DNA of 64,000 nucleotides. It comes from Nostoc sp. FACHB-152. Its GTDB lineage: Bacteria > Cyanobacteriota > Cyanobacteriia > Cyanobacteriales > Nostocaceae. The notes under the pieces are model-generated. The model ran no database searches, was not told where the DNA came from, and worked only from the letters and a program-made list of their open reading frames with translations. The position numbers and the translations under genes were made by a program. Below are positions 1-8,745 of the stretch, piece after piece. How positions within the stretch are numbered: the stretch's first letter is position 1; each line of letters starts with the position of its first letter. Location: contig NZ_JACJRV010000012.1 in assembly GCF_014697475.1 (NCBI RefSeq), positions 1-64,000 on the forward strand, in the 5' to 3' direction.

Positions 1-106
1 TTAAATAGAGCTTATTGCGAATAAATGCTCTTTTTCTTTTACCACAAATTGCTACACTCTTTGTAAGATAAGCATTCTAGACCATTTTGTCCCCCCGCAA
101 GTTAAG

Positions 107-317
107 AACCCCTCTCCAAACCTCTCCCCCACGGGTGGAGAGGCTTTGAAAATATTATTTTTTCGTCCAAAACTAGTAAGATTTTTGCCCCTCTCCGCGT
201 CGGAGCGAAAAGTTGAGCCAGTGCGTTGGACGGGTTTCCCGGCTTAAAGCAACTGGTGTTGCGCGTCCGGGTTTCCCGGCGCAAAACTTTTCAAGACAGA
301 GGGGTTGGGGAGAGGTT
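107..317. repeat. MITE-like dispersed repeat with inverted ends
   Basis: The ends at 107-128 (AACCCCTCTCCAAACCTCTC) and 301-317 (GGGGTTGGGGAGAGGTT) are inverted copies of each other. Inside, the motif GGGTTTCCCGGC occurs twice (about 231 and 270). No open frame in it looks protein-like. The rest of 1-402 is AT-rich with no gene seen. Confidence 0.55.
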
Positions 318-402
318 CATCGAATTCACGTTAATATAACTAAATTTGTAGTCGTACTATATATTATGTAACGATTACTGAAGTTGATACTATATTTCAA
401 AA

Positions 403-474
403 GGGCAACGACGGGAATTGCACCCGCATCTCCTGGTCTACTCCAAGGAATTCTACTGCTTGAACTACGTTGCT
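403..474 (-). tRNA. degenerate tRNA-like gene, anticodon uncertain (GTA?)
   Basis: On the minus strand the acceptor pairs for six of seven positions (AGCAACG with CGTTGCC), the T-arm GCGGG/CCCGT is good and the T-loop is TGCAATT. The D-arm resembles tRNA-Asn or Asp. The best anticodon stem (CCTTG/CCAGG) has one mismatch and gives a seven-base loop GAGTAGA, so the anticodon would be GTA but position 33 is A instead of T. It sits one base from the next tRNA-like gene. It is probably a relic or a non-canonical tRNA. Confidence 0.6.
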
Positions 475-475
475 G

Positions 476-547
476 TGGCAGCGAACCGAATCAAACGGTT
501 GTCTCCCGCCTCGACTGACGAGCGCTTTACCATTAAGCTACACTGCC
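476..547 (-). tRNA. degenerate tRNA-like gene, anticodon uncertain (CAG?)
   Basis: The acceptor GGCAGTG/CGCTGCC pairs fully with one G-T, the D-arm is AGCTTAATGGTAAAGC, and the T-arm AACCG/CGGTT has the loop TTTGATT. The anticodon stem is short (CTC/GAG with two mismatches below) around the loop GTCAGTC, which would place CAG at 34-36. It begins 5 bp after the stop of the upstream SDR gene, so it could be read through from it. Confidence 0.6.
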
Positions 548-552
548 AGAAA

Positions 553-1716
553 TTACCAATCTATTTCTCTATAGTCTTTAAATAATTTAGCAAAAGGTGT
601 TTTACCTTGGTTAATTCCTAAATAAATTAGATCACAAATACGTGCAGCCGCATCCGCGACATCAAAGGGAGGAACAACGCCGCTTTCTTGCATGGATTTT
701 GCTTGATGATAAGGCTGTTGGAAGCTAATCCATCCTGGATCTACGGCATTCATAAAAATACGATGTTTGGCATATTCTTTGGCACAGGTACGAGTCATTT
801 GATTGAGTGCGGCCTTGGCCATATTGGTGTGGGGATGTCGCCAAGCTTTGTCAACATCATTAAATCGTCCTTCCATTGAAGAAACATTAATGATGTATTT
901 ATTAGTTGGTTTGCAGTTACTCATTAATTGTTTGAGTCTACTGTTGATGACAAATGGAGCGATCGCATTAATTATATGTACTTCTAATAATTCTAAAATA
1001 CTTACTTCATCATCCTTCATCAGCCAGCTATTAAAAGGGCGCAAGTCTAGCTGTTGCCCATCATCGGTATACTTTCCTAAAGGGAAAAAAGCCGAATTAT
1101 CTATGCTGTCTTCAGGAATCAAAGGAATTTGAGAAAGCAAAGCAGAACTTTCTGCAAAGGTTGCTGCTTCTGTACTAGCTAATAGTGCAGGCTTGTCATT
1201 ATTAACTGTATGATTATGAGCTACTAACAGTTGTAATTCTGGTGGTAATTCTTGAAGTGATAATGATTCAAACTCAATTAAATGACGATAAAATTCAGGC
1301 GGACGACGCACCGTTTGTGCTGCATTATTGATAATAATGTCGAGCCTTGGGTAAAACTTGCAAATGTGTTGCGTAAATTGTTCAACACTTTGAAGATGGC
1401 GCAAATCAAGTCCGTAAATATGCAAACGATGTTGCCATTCTAAAAAATCTGACTCTGCTGCATACCTTTTCGCCGTGTCATGAGGAAACCGACTTGTTGC
1501 TATCACAGTTGCACCATCTCGCAACAGTCTCAAAGCTACACCATAACCAATCTTAACTCTAGCTCCGGTAACAACGGCAATCATACCTCGTAAATCGGCT
1601 GTTTGCTGACGTTTGCTAAAGTTTAGATTTCCACACTCAATGCAGATTCCAGTGTAAAAGTTATGGCTTTGCAAATAAGTTTTCTTACAGACAATGCAAC
1701 GTGGTGATTTGTTCAT
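553..1716 (-). CDS. zinc-ribbon SDR-family oxidoreductase, atypical
   Basis: A 387-residue protein. Residues 7-28 hold a CxxC...CxxC pair (C7, C10, C25, C28), a likely small zinc ribbon. From about residue 45 there is a short-chain dehydrogenase/reductase Rossmann fold: TGARVKIGYG (50-59) is the nucleotide loop and NNAAQTVRRPP the later NAAG-type motif. The serine strand INVSSMEG is present. However, where SDRs have YxxxK the protein has TNMAK, so the catalytic Tyr appears replaced and the lysine kept. The reaction and substrate are unknown; it may be a non-classical or regulatory SDR. Two tRNA-like genes follow immediately downstream on the same strand. Confidence 0.85.
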   Translation of the reverse strand: MNKSPRCIVCKKTYLQSHNFYTGICIECGNLNFSKRQQTADLRGMIAVVTGARVKIGYGVALRLLRDGATVIATSRFPHDTAKRYAAESDFLEWQHRLHIYGLDLRHLQSVEQFTQHICKFYPRLDIIINNAAQTVRRPPEFYRHLIEFESLSLQELPPELQLLVAHNHTVNNDKPALLASTEAATFAESSALLSQIPLIPEDSIDNSAFFPLGKYTDDGQQLDLRPFNSWLMKDDEVSILELLEVHIINAIAPFVINSRLKQLMSNCKPTNKYIINVSSMEGRFNDVDKAWRHPHTNMAKAALNQMTRTCAKEYAKHRIFMNAVDPGWISFQQPYHQAKSMQESGVVPPFDVADAAARICDLIYLGINQGKTPFAKLFKDYREIDW

Positions 1717-2037
1717 TCGTCATTTTTTGTATTACTGTCTACTTATGGTTAATTAGTCTTCTTAATCAATCAATAAAAATTAAATTATCCCTCTGGAATC
1801 ATTTTGCTAGTGATTGGTTATAAGTAAGAATATTAACTTTAAAGTTGACAGTAAGACAAAGTTGAGAGACTAATATACCCGACCTCTTTGAGAAGTCGGG
1901 TATATTTATGTTTATAGATTCTATATAGGACTCATATTTGATTTGGGAAAAAAATCAGTACATTCAGACAAGGCTTCTTTCCTACTCCCTGTCTACACAA
2001 GTCAATTTGCAAATCAAACCGGATTCCTAGATATTAT
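1717..2037. other. intergenic stretch with one hairpin
   Basis: AT-rich spacer of 321 bp between two minus-strand genes. Apart from the hairpin at 1873-1905, listed separately, I see no gene or recognisable site. Confidence 0.6.
1873..1905. repeat. palindromic hairpin, dispersed 'AAGTCGGG' type
   Basis: Eleven-base arms ATATACCCGAC / GTCGGGTATAT flank an 11-base loop. A related hairpin with the same loop character (TCTTTAAGAAG) occurs at 11671-11702. It may act as a bidirectional terminator, but the T-run is weak. Confidence 0.6.
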
Positions 2038-2412
2038 TTAAGTGTTTGAAGAATCTTCTCCTGGAAAAATATCATTGATACCGATAACCCAGGGAATACC
2101 TTGGTTGACTGGCGAACTAATGCTGATTTTAGCTTGGTTGGCAAAACATTTTAATTTATCAGCTAAATAGGGAACAGTCATCATAATATTTTGATAGCTT
2201 TCGATATCATGACAAACCATGATGAACATCAAAATGCCGCTATTGATTTTGAAATACCAGTGACAACTAGATAATAAAACGCGTACTGTGCGATCGCAAC
2301 CTAAAAAAAACCGTTTTTTGATTGTTTCTTCTAGTTGGCTAAGTAATAATTCACTAATTATTGTTGTTCTATGTGTAGGTAAATCATCAGGAGAAAAATA
2401 TGGTTGATTCAT
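2038..2412 (-). CDS. hypothetical protein, 124 aa
   Basis: I do not recognise this protein. It has no signal peptide or clear transmembrane segment. It contains scattered cysteines and a hydrophobic central region (SGILMFIMVCHD). The ATG at 2412 has no strong Shine-Dalgarno sequence. It stands alone between two long spacers and looks like a soluble, cyanobacterium-specific small protein. It could be a single-gene unit. Confidence 0.55.
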   Translation of the reverse strand: MNQPYFSPDDLPTHRTTIISELLLSQLEETIKKRFFLGCDRTVRVLLSSCHWYFKINSGILMFIMVCHDIESYQNIMMTVPYLADKLKCFANQAKISISSPVNQGIPWVIGINDIFPGEDSSNT

Positions 2413-2789
2413 AGAAATTTGCCCTTATTCAAAATTGTCAGCACGTTACCTGGCATAACCTGAATAATTTTTCTCTGCTTGTTTTAGCATCACATTCAGT
2501 TTGCGAATTATGTCAGATATTCAAAAAGGCTAATCAGATATCCATTCACTCCTATACACCTCTTTATACAATCGACATCGCTTATTTTTTATTTTCCACA
2601 GATTTCTTTAGTATTTTCTCTACAAAAATAAATATATTGCATTTCTTCTTAAGAAAGAGTATTTAAGAGAGAAAATAAGACAAAAGAAAGAAGACATATA
2701 TAGAGCAAAATCTCCTATATATGTCTTTTACAAATGTTGAGAAATATAAAGTAATGAATCAAGTGAGAGAATTATTACCTAACTATTAG
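2413..2789. other. AT-rich spacer with terminator
   Basis: About 377 bp without a gene. It contains the perfect hairpin at 2691-2727. The remaining sequence shows only A/T-rich tracts. Confidence 0.6.
2691..2727 (-). terminator. rho-independent terminator candidate
   Basis: A 13-bp perfect inverted repeat (AAGACATATATAG / CTATATATGTCTT) with an 11-base loop. On the minus strand it lies about 60 bp past the stop of the secreted-protein gene at 2790 and is followed by a T-rich run, so it probably ends that transcript. Confidence 0.6.
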
Positions 2790-3266
2790 TTATTGGAAGA
2801 GAATTCCTCCCCCAAAGTTTGCCCCCTGGGAAAAAGTTACTAGTGGGCAATTTGCGACCTGACTTCCACTAAATGTGTAAAGGGTGCCATTTTCATTTAT
2901 GCCATTACCATTTACTAATCGAGATCCCACGCCGAATGGGCCTGGTTGTTCTTCGCCACTTATGCCTACAGAAGGTGTAACTGGGCTTCTTGAGACAGCT
3001 TGCCACCTATACAGGTTAGTACCTTCAGAACTTCTAGAACCAAAAGTGAACTGAACTGGCGCTCCATTAATTTCTAAAGTATTGGTATTATCAAACTGAA
3101 AACAGGCTTGAGTGTTACCCCCGCCTTGCTGGGTAATTGTGACTAAATAGTTTTTTCCGGCTACTTGCGCCTTTGCTTCTGCGGCAAAAACTGCCGTTAC
3201 TCCAGCAACACAAACTAAAGTAATACTACTTTGTAATAATCTATTGCGTAAATTTATAGTTTTCAT
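2790..3266 (-). CDS. small secreted protein, function unknown
   Basis: I choose the ATG at 3266 because the reading frame upstream is not protein-like and the sequence AGAGGAG lies 9-15 bp before it. The 158-residue product starts MKTINLRNRLLQSS, followed by a hydrophobic stretch and AEAKAQ, a clear Sec signal peptide with cleavage after about residue 33. The mature part is about 125 residues, rich in Gly, Asn, Ser and Thr, with two cysteines (QACFQF and ANCPLV) that could form a disulfide. It looks periplasmic or exported. I recognise no family. Confidence 0.75.
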   Translation of the reverse strand: MKTINLRNRLLQSSITLVCVAGVTAVFAAEAKAQVAGKNYLVTITQQGGGNTQACFQFDNTNTLEINGAPVQFTFGSRSSEGTNLYRWQAVSRSPVTPSVGISGEEQPGPFGVGSRLVNGNGINENGTLYTFSGSQVANCPLVTFSQGANFGGGILFQ

Positions 3267-3669
3267 CTCCCATCTCCTCTGAAAGCACTTGTGCAAACTA
3301 ATACTTGAAATTGGCAAATAGCACAATTTGTAGCTTTTTGGCACTGTTATGGATGGGTTCCTAGACTAATGTAAAAACTGAGGACAGAAGCTCTAGATTA
3401 GCTGCACTAATACTTCTATAACATTACCAAATTAATCCACAAAGTAATGCTTGTTGAAAACAATGGATACTTTAATATCATGCATTCAATAACTATATTA
3501 GCTAAGTAATGTATGGTAAAGATATAAGATTTATTACAAATACTTTAAGACTAAACAGCAACCGAATTTTAAGTAAGAGGGGAAAATAGTATCCTAAAAG
3601 GTTTATATGCAAGAGAACTTATTATAAATTCTTTATTTGATGTCTCACTATATTTGTTTTTAGAGATAA
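3267..3669. other. intergenic spacer
   Basis: About 400 bp of AT-rich DNA upstream of the secreted-protein gene and downstream of the GFA gene. It should hold the promoter of the minus-strand gene starting at 3266. I see no further gene. Confidence 0.5.
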
Positions 3670-4062
3670 CTAATTAATCAATTTGTGAATATTTGCTTCC
3701 CAATTTGCACCATCAAAAGGCACAATTTCAAAGTTACCAATGACATCACCATCTAAACATCGTACATTGACATCTACACAATCAGGATGGCTGCGGGGAA
3801 TATAAAAAGAATGTATTCCACAAATGCTACAAAATTTATGTTGGGCAACTCCGGTATTGAATTTATAAGTTGTTAACTTATCTTCGCCTTGGAGCAAAGT
3901 AAACTTATCTTGCGACACAATTAAATGTAAAAAGCCCTTTTTGCGGCAAATTGAGCAATTACAGTCATCAACTTTGTGTTGATCAACTATTACTTTAAAA
4001 CGTACTGCACCACAATGACAGCCACCTTCGTAAGTGGCTATTTTTTGAATTTCTTTTGCCAT
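3670..4062 (-). CDS. GFA-family (Mss4-like) zinc-binding protein
   Basis: A 130-residue single-domain protein with the cysteine pattern of the GFA family (named for glutathione-dependent formaldehyde-activating enzyme): CHCGA near residue 15, CNCSICRKKG in the first third, and FCSICGIHSFY in the middle. These cysteines bind zinc in the family. The C-terminal segment DVNVRCLDGD is also typical. The true substrate of most GFA-like proteins is not known. It lies 19 bp downstream of the small coiled-coil gene on the same strand, so it is probably the last gene of a three-gene operon. Confidence 0.88.
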   Translation of the reverse strand: MAKEIQKIATYEGGCHCGAVRFKVIVDQHKVDDCNCSICRKKGFLHLIVSQDKFTLLQGEDKLTTYKFNTGVAQHKFCSICGIHSFYIPRSHPDCVDVNVRCLDGDVIGNFEIVPFDGANWEANIHKLIN

Positions 4063-4081
4063 AATATTTTAGATTTAGCAA

Positions 4082-4435
4082 TTAGCGTCGTGCTTCTAAT
4101 CTTGCAATTCGCTGCTCTAGAGTATTGACTTGTTGTTTTAATTCAACCACTAAAGTTGCTAGTCGGTCAAACATTTGATCGCGTTGTCCTTGTGATATGT
4201 TACCTCTACCAGTGGACTGTCGTGGTGTAAGTGTGGTTCTTGCAGATGAAGGCAGACGGTTGCGGCCAAGTTGAGATTCTATTTGGTTGAACTGAGACTC
4301 AAGACGATTAAAATCTGCTTCTAAGTTGTTGAGGCGAGATTCGATTTGCTGTGATGATGCAGTATTAGAAAATAAGCCGCCCCAAAGAATCAATACCAAC
4401 ACCACAGCTAGGGTTAGTACTTGTATCTTTTTCAT
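4082..4435 (-). CDS. membrane-anchored coiled-coil protein, 117 aa
   Basis: The N-terminus has a hydrophobic segment (residues 5-24), either a signal peptide or a membrane anchor. It is followed by a heptad-like coiled coil (ESRLNNLEADFNRLESQF and onward), a Ser/Thr/Arg linker, and a second coiled coil at the end (ELKQQVNTLEQRIARLEARR). The start codon abuts the stop of the upstream HCF173-like gene with no gap, so the two are translated from one transcript. The function is unknown; an oligomeric scaffold is possible. Confidence 0.75.
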   Translation of the reverse strand: MKKIQVLTLAVVLVLILWGGLFSNTASSQQIESRLNNLEADFNRLESQFNQIESQLGRNRLPSSARTTLTPRQSTGRGNISQGQRDQMFDRLATLVVELKQQVNTLEQRIARLEARR

Positions 4436-5920
4436 TTATTTATCAGGTTGCAATTGAGAAAATAGTTGTTGCCAATTGATAACACTAGCCTGATTTTCCC
4501 CTTGCTTTACTTCAAAGGTGACGTTATAGGCTTGACTTTGTTCTAACGCTTGTACACAAAGTTCGGCTACATCCTCGCGGCTGATTTTGCCGCGAATATT
4601 ATCACCTTGTTCAAAGATGAATTCTTGACCTCCTGCTTCTTCAGTTAAGGCGCAAGGCCTAATAATTGTGTAGGGAATACCACTTGCTCTTAAGCTGTCT
4701 TCACCTTTTAATTTCCAGGTTAAAATACCTCCCAACTGGTCATTTAATCTAACTGCGGGTGGTTCTTCTGCTAAATTAATACCTGGTCTTCCGGGACGCG
4801 TTACACCTGCGGAACTGACGAGAATAAATTGTGGTAAAGTTTTGCCGTCATAAGCTTTAATCCATTCCACCTGCAAACTAAAACCACCGGGTGTAAAGTT
4901 AGGATTTAATGCACCATCATATTCAAATTTGCTCAACATGAGTTGAAATGAGCTAATTCTACTAGCATCTAATAGTGGAGCATCTTTAACAGTTTTTGCT
5001 CGAAATACAGGGGTTAATTCAGTAAAGGGAATGCGGATATTTAGCCAAGTGTCTGCTACGGTGTCGAACGAATAGCTATAACCTAACCCATCCCAAGTTG
5101 CATCTGGACGCAGAAAGATTTTATAACGTTGACCATCACCTTTAACGCGTAATTCTACGCCTGTATAACCAAATAAATTAAATGGTGGGTCAAAATTTTT
5201 GGTTCTCACAGAAGCAAACCCTCCGGAGTTGGCTGTGGAAACATTGCCAGCAAACACGGCCTTATTTTCTGTGATTTGAACATTACTAGAACTGACACCA
5301 CCCATCACGACATCATCTAGCGCACCCCAGACATTTTTTAATTCGGCTGAGGGGTGGGTAAAATCAAATATAAGTTTTTCATTAGCTGCGGTCAGATATT
5401 TAGCAGCTGCTTCTACTAAATTTTTGACCCCTTGATATTCAACGTTTTCGGGTGTGTCGCCAACGATTTCAGGTTGGTAAAATTTAATGCCTTGATAATA
5501 TTTTTCTCTATTGGCTGTGTCTCCTTCTACTGGTTGGACTCGCACGGCTGTACAACAAATCACGGCTTGAATATTAGCCATGAGTAAAGCGTTTAAAGTT
5601 TCGGGTTTGGTAATGTCTGCAACTACTATGTCAACATCATTACCAAGAATTGACCGTGCTTTTTCAATATCTCGCACTAAACACCGCACTTGATAACCAC
5701 GTTGTTTAAGTCGCCCTACAACTCTTTTACCAAGTCCACCCGTTGCACCTGCTACTAGTATTACACCCACATTTTTTCCTCCGTCAGGTCTGGCTTGCTT
5801 ATCTTGGGGACGACCTTGGATGAGTTGCTTGATGCAATTAAGAAAGGGAATAACCTCAAAGTAAGACAGGGTTTCGATAAACCTGCCTAAGTCCCATTGA
5901 GAACGATTTTTGTCACTCAC
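4436..5920 (-). CDS. atypical SDR with CIA30 domain, HCF173-like
   Basis: A 494-residue protein. An NAD(P)-binding Rossmann fold starts at about residue 55 (VAGATGGLGKRVV), followed by RCLVRD. The fold is interrupted at about 180-360 by a CIA30 domain (FDFTHPS..., ALDDVVMGGVS, the GFASVR strand and the YKIFLRPD strand). The SDR part resumes with FILVSSAGVTRPGRPG. This insertion architecture is that of plant HCF173, which promotes psbA translation and photosystem II assembly, and of its cyanobacterial homologues. A photosystem-related role is an inference from family. It is the first gene of an operon with the coiled-coil and GFA genes. Confidence 0.88.
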   Translation of the reverse strand: MSDKNRSQWDLGRFIETLSYFEVIPFLNCIKQLIQGRPQDKQARPDGGKNVGVILVAGATGGLGKRVVGRLKQRGYQVRCLVRDIEKARSILGNDVDIVVADITKPETLNALLMANIQAVICCTAVRVQPVEGDTANREKYYQGIKFYQPEIVGDTPENVEYQGVKNLVEAAAKYLTAANEKLIFDFTHPSAELKNVWGALDDVVMGGVSSSNVQITENKAVFAGNVSTANSGGFASVRTKNFDPPFNLFGYTGVELRVKGDGQRYKIFLRPDATWDGLGYSYSFDTVADTWLNIRIPFTELTPVFRAKTVKDAPLLDASRISSFQLMLSKFEYDGALNPNFTPGGFSLQVEWIKAYDGKTLPQFILVSSAGVTRPGRPGINLAEEPPAVRLNDQLGGILTWKLKGEDSLRASGIPYTIIRPCALTEEAGGQEFIFEQGDNIRGKISREDVAELCVQALEQSQAYNVTFEVKQGENQASVINWQQLFSQLQPDK

Positions 5921-6081
5921 AATTGCGTCCTCATTACTTGTTTACTTGTTACATGATATCGGCTTTACTCTCAATTATTTGAATGTAGTTACAATTAGGC
6001 CAAATCTTTTATTGTTTTGGCGATCGCCTAAAAAAGCTAAAATACTTACTTAAATGTTGCTAATCATACAAAATATTACTT

Positions 6082-6582
6082 ATGAGCCAACTAGAAAAAG
6101 CTCAAGCTGAATACGCAAGTTTTCCGCAAGAGTTTCAAAGTGTCATCATTAGCACTATCAGTCAGGAAGGTATACCTAATAGTAGTTATGCACCGTTTGT
6201 GATGGATGAGGCTAAAAATATTTATATTTATATCAGTGACTTGGCAACTCACACACAAAACCTTTACGCTAACCCGCGTGTAAGTGTTTTATTTATTGAT
6301 GATGAAGCAAAAACTAATAACATTTTTGCCCGTCGCCGCTTAAGTTTTGATTGTACTGCTACTTTAATAGCGCGGGATACAGACACTTGGAATACAATTG
6401 TTGACCAATTTCAAGAACGCTTTGGCGAAATGATTGCAGTGTTTCGAGGTTTGACTGACTTCCGGCTTTTCAAACTTACCCCAAATGCAGGTCGTTATGT
6501 TGTGGGTTTTGGAACTATTTATAATATTAATGAGGATAACTTAAACGAACTAATTCAGGTTACTAAAGATAATGCTAAGTGA
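6082..6582 (+). CDS. HugZ-like pyridoxamine-phosphate-oxidase-fold protein
   Basis: A 166-residue split-barrel FMN-binding fold protein. The start MSQLEKAQAEYASFP, the segment PNSSYAPFVMD and the strand VSVLFIDDEAKTNNIFARRRLSF match the HugZ/HutZ heme-utilisation family. Members bind heme or FMN. The C-terminal PNAGRYVVGFGTIY is also conserved in the family. It is followed after about 100 bp by an alpha/beta hydrolase on the same strand. Heme utilisation or a flavin-dependent role is inferred only from the family. Confidence 0.85.
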   Translation: MSQLEKAQAEYASFPQEFQSVIISTISQEGIPNSSYAPFVMDEAKNIYIYISDLATHTQNLYANPRVSVLFIDDEAKTNNIFARRRLSFDCTATLIARDTDTWNTIVDQFQERFGEMIAVFRGLTDFRLFKLTPNAGRYVVGFGTIYNINEDNLNELIQVTKDNAK

Positions 6583-6684
6583 AGGAAATAGGGAGTAAAG
6601 CTTAGAAATGAAAAGCTTTCATTTTCTGGTTTTATATATACCCTAATTTATTTCACACTTCACACTTCATACTTCATACTTTTT

Positions 6685-7572
6685 ATGCTTCAGTTTCAAC
6701 CTCCTGGCTTTGGGCATAAAGTTATTCATATTTCCTTAGGTGCAATGGTTTATTATACTCAGACATCTGCACCTTGGTTAAATGCTGAGACTGAAGATTT
6801 ACCTCCATTGCTATTTCTGCATAACTTTGGGGGTGGGGCTTCTGCTTATGAATGGTCGAAGGTTTACCCAGCTTTTGCGGCAAAGTATCGAATTTTAGCA
6901 CCTGATTTAATTGGTTGGGGTGAGTCTGCACACCCTGTGCGCGATTATCAAATTAAAGATTATCTTAGCGCGATCGCAGAATTTATTACTCAAACTTGTC
7001 ACCAGCCTGTAACAGTTGTTGCGTCTTCTCTCACGGCTGCTTTAACTATCCGTTTGGCTATTACTCAACCGCAATTATTCCAATCGTTATATTTAGTCTG
7101 TCCTTCTGGCTTTGATGACTTTGGTCAAGGTGCTGGACGCAGACTACCACTTTCTGTAATTAATACGCCTTTGGTAGATAGTTTAATCTATGCGTTGGGT
7201 GCGGAAAATGAATTGGCTGTAAGGAACTTTCTACAAAGTTTTCTGTTTGCGAAACCCGAACGCGTCTCTCAAGAGATGGTAGAAGCTTATTTAACCTCTG
7301 CACAACAGCCTAATGCTAAGTTTGCAGCCTTGGCATTTTTGCGGGGTGATTTATATTTTGATTTGAGTTTGTATATTCAACAGTTAACTATCCCCAGTGT
7401 ATTGTTTTGGGGTGAAAAGGCACAATTTACTTCTATTAAATTAGGGCGGAGGTTGGCGAATTTAAATCGTGAGGCTATTCAAAAATTTTATGCGATCGCT
7501 GATACTGGGGTGCTGCCGCATTTAGAATTACCAGAAATAATTATTGGTCTGTTGCAGCAGCATTTAAATTAG
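6685..7572 (+). CDS. alpha/beta-fold hydrolase
   Basis: A 295-residue single-domain protein. It has the oxyanion motif LHNFGGGASA near residue 50, PDLIGWGES after it, and VVASSLTAAL where the nucleophile elbow is expected; the elbow is A-S-S-L-T rather than GxSxG. The late acid (FWGEKAQF) and a late histidine (LPHLELPE) complete a possible triad. The degenerate elbow leaves catalysis uncertain. A short TTCACACTTCATAC-type tandem repeat sits just before the start. Confidence 0.82.
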   Translation: MLQFQPPGFGHKVIHISLGAMVYYTQTSAPWLNAETEDLPPLLFLHNFGGGASAYEWSKVYPAFAAKYRILAPDLIGWGESAHPVRDYQIKDYLSAIAEFITQTCHQPVTVVASSLTAALTIRLAITQPQLFQSLYLVCPSGFDDFGQGAGRRLPLSVINTPLVDSLIYALGAENELAVRNFLQSFLFAKPERVSQEMVEAYLTSAQQPNAKFAALAFLRGDLYFDLSLYIQQLTIPSVLFWGEKAQFTSIKLGRRLANLNREAIQKFYAIADTGVLPHLELPEIIIGLLQQHLN

Positions 7573-7628
7573 TATAGTTTTGCATATCTTTAAACTGGAG
7601 TTTAGATTAACTTCTTTTTTTTAATCCC

Positions 7629-7760
7629 ATTTTTTTGTGAAGCTGCATATATTTACCCCCCGGCTGTCGCCATCCTTCTTGGCAAGCTACCGTGTACACC
7701 GCAGCCCTTGCCAAGTGGGGACTACAGGAGGGTCTTGTTATGTGCATCTTCATACAAAAT
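7629..7760. repeat. MITE-like element, about 130 bp
   Basis: Inverted ends: TTTTTTGTGAAGCTGCATAT on the left and the inverse of ATGTGCATCTTCATACAAAAT on the right, with small mismatches. The interior contains CTTGGCAAG and CTTGCCAAG halves, so the RNA would fold into a long hairpin. No coding capacity. Confidence 0.6.
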
Positions 7761-7844
7761 TGGTATAACCCTTTTCTAAACTCCAATTTAAAAAGATATG
7801 TTAATAAAAAATAACCAGCAATTTAAGCGCAATTAAGAGACATT

Positions 7845-8477
7845 CTAACAACGGGCAAGAGCAAATTTAATGCGATAGCCCCTATCGATTCTAATGCTGG
7901 TTTGCCCTCCTGCCGCTACATCTCTCGCACGAGCTATCAAATTTGTGTTAACGCCAAAAACTGAATTTACTGGCCCATTACAAGCATTAATTGCATCTGG
8001 TCTAGTAGATGCATTTTTTTGCCATGTACCTGAAAAGCCCGACTCAAACTTGAGGTTTGGATCATTAGTAATTGGCACAAGTTTGCCTTGAAATAAGATT
8101 CTAACGTTTAACTCAGCACTGCCACCGTTAGGTACACTTGCAGAACCAAAATAGTTGAGGTTGATGGGTCTGACTTTGTATCCAGCAGGCACATTCAACC
8201 CAACTCTCAGATTGCAAGATTTTGATACAACACTCGGAGATGTCGCTACAGCCTCAAATTGAGGTAAATTTACAGACAAAGTATCTCCGTTTAAAACTGC
8301 TTGGGAAGTTCCTGACGGACAGCCATTGCCAAGGAGAACTAATGAAATATCATTAAACTTAAATCCTGATGTTGAGTTAAGCGTTTGAACTGGTGTTTGG
8401 GCTGTTGCTTCAGCTAAACCTATCAGATTTAAACTCAGCAATGTCAAACTAGAAATAAGACTGCTTACAAGTTTCAT
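7845..8477 (-). CDS. secreted DUF4360-like protein, paralogue 1
   Basis: About 210 residues from the ATG at 8477 (MKLVSSLISSLTLLSLN...), a Sec signal peptide ending ATAQ. The mature protein has four cysteines in conserved positions (GNGCP, SKSCNLR, INACN and the C-terminal ARC), as in the DUF4360 family of secreted proteins, suggesting two disulfides. A second copy of the same family follows upstream at 8911-9573. An in-frame TTG at 8531 would add 18 residues, but the signal peptide argues for 8477. The role is unknown. Confidence 0.82.
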   Translation of the reverse strand: MKLVSSLISSLTLLSLNLIGLAEATAQTPVQTLNSTSGFKFNDISLVLLGNGCPSGTSQAVLNGDTLSVNLPQFEAVATSPSVVSKSCNLRVGLNVPAGYKVRPINLNYFGSASVPNGGSAELNVRILFQGKLVPITNDPNLKFESGFSGTWQKNASTRPDAINACNGPVNSVFGVNTNLIARARDVAAGGQTSIRIDRGYRIKFALARC

Positions 8478-8538
8478 ATCAAATACTTTGAATCTATCAA
8501 AGTTAATTAGATTTGTGTCCAATATTTTCAAGGCAGAT

Positions 8539-8579
8539 ATCGAAAGATTTCTTCACTGTATTAGAAGAAATCTTTCGAT
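8539..8579. repeat. perfect 16-bp hairpin
   Basis: The arms ATCGAAAGATTTCTTC and GAAGAAATCTTTCGAT are perfect inverted copies around a 9-base loop. It lies 60 bp upstream of the paralogue 1 start on the minus strand, so it could be an operator, a leader hairpin, or a terminator without a T-run. Confidence 0.7.
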
Positions 8580-8599
8580 AACTCGGTAAACTCATATCT

Positions 8600-8745
8600 T
8601 GCACGCCTGCGACTTAAGTCGCGCAGCGCAAGCGCGATAGGCGGACTACCCTGCGGGAAGCCGCTAGCGCGTCTACGTTTGTATAGCCGCGAATTCCATT
8701 CGCTGGGGTTAGGCGCAAGATGTGAACAAAGCTGCTTTTGAGGCA
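8600..8745. repeat. nested dispersed repeats with a small dispersed repeat core
   Basis: The spacer between the two DUF4360 paralogues contains GACTTAAGTC, the GCGCAAGCGC stretch, and at 8647-8676 the same small dispersed repeat (TACCCTGCGGGAAGCCGCTA core) that interrupts tRNA T-loops at 55-57 kb. The flank CCGCGAATTCCATTCGCTG is itself a common dispersed motif. No gene is seen in 8478-8910. Confidence 0.65.
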
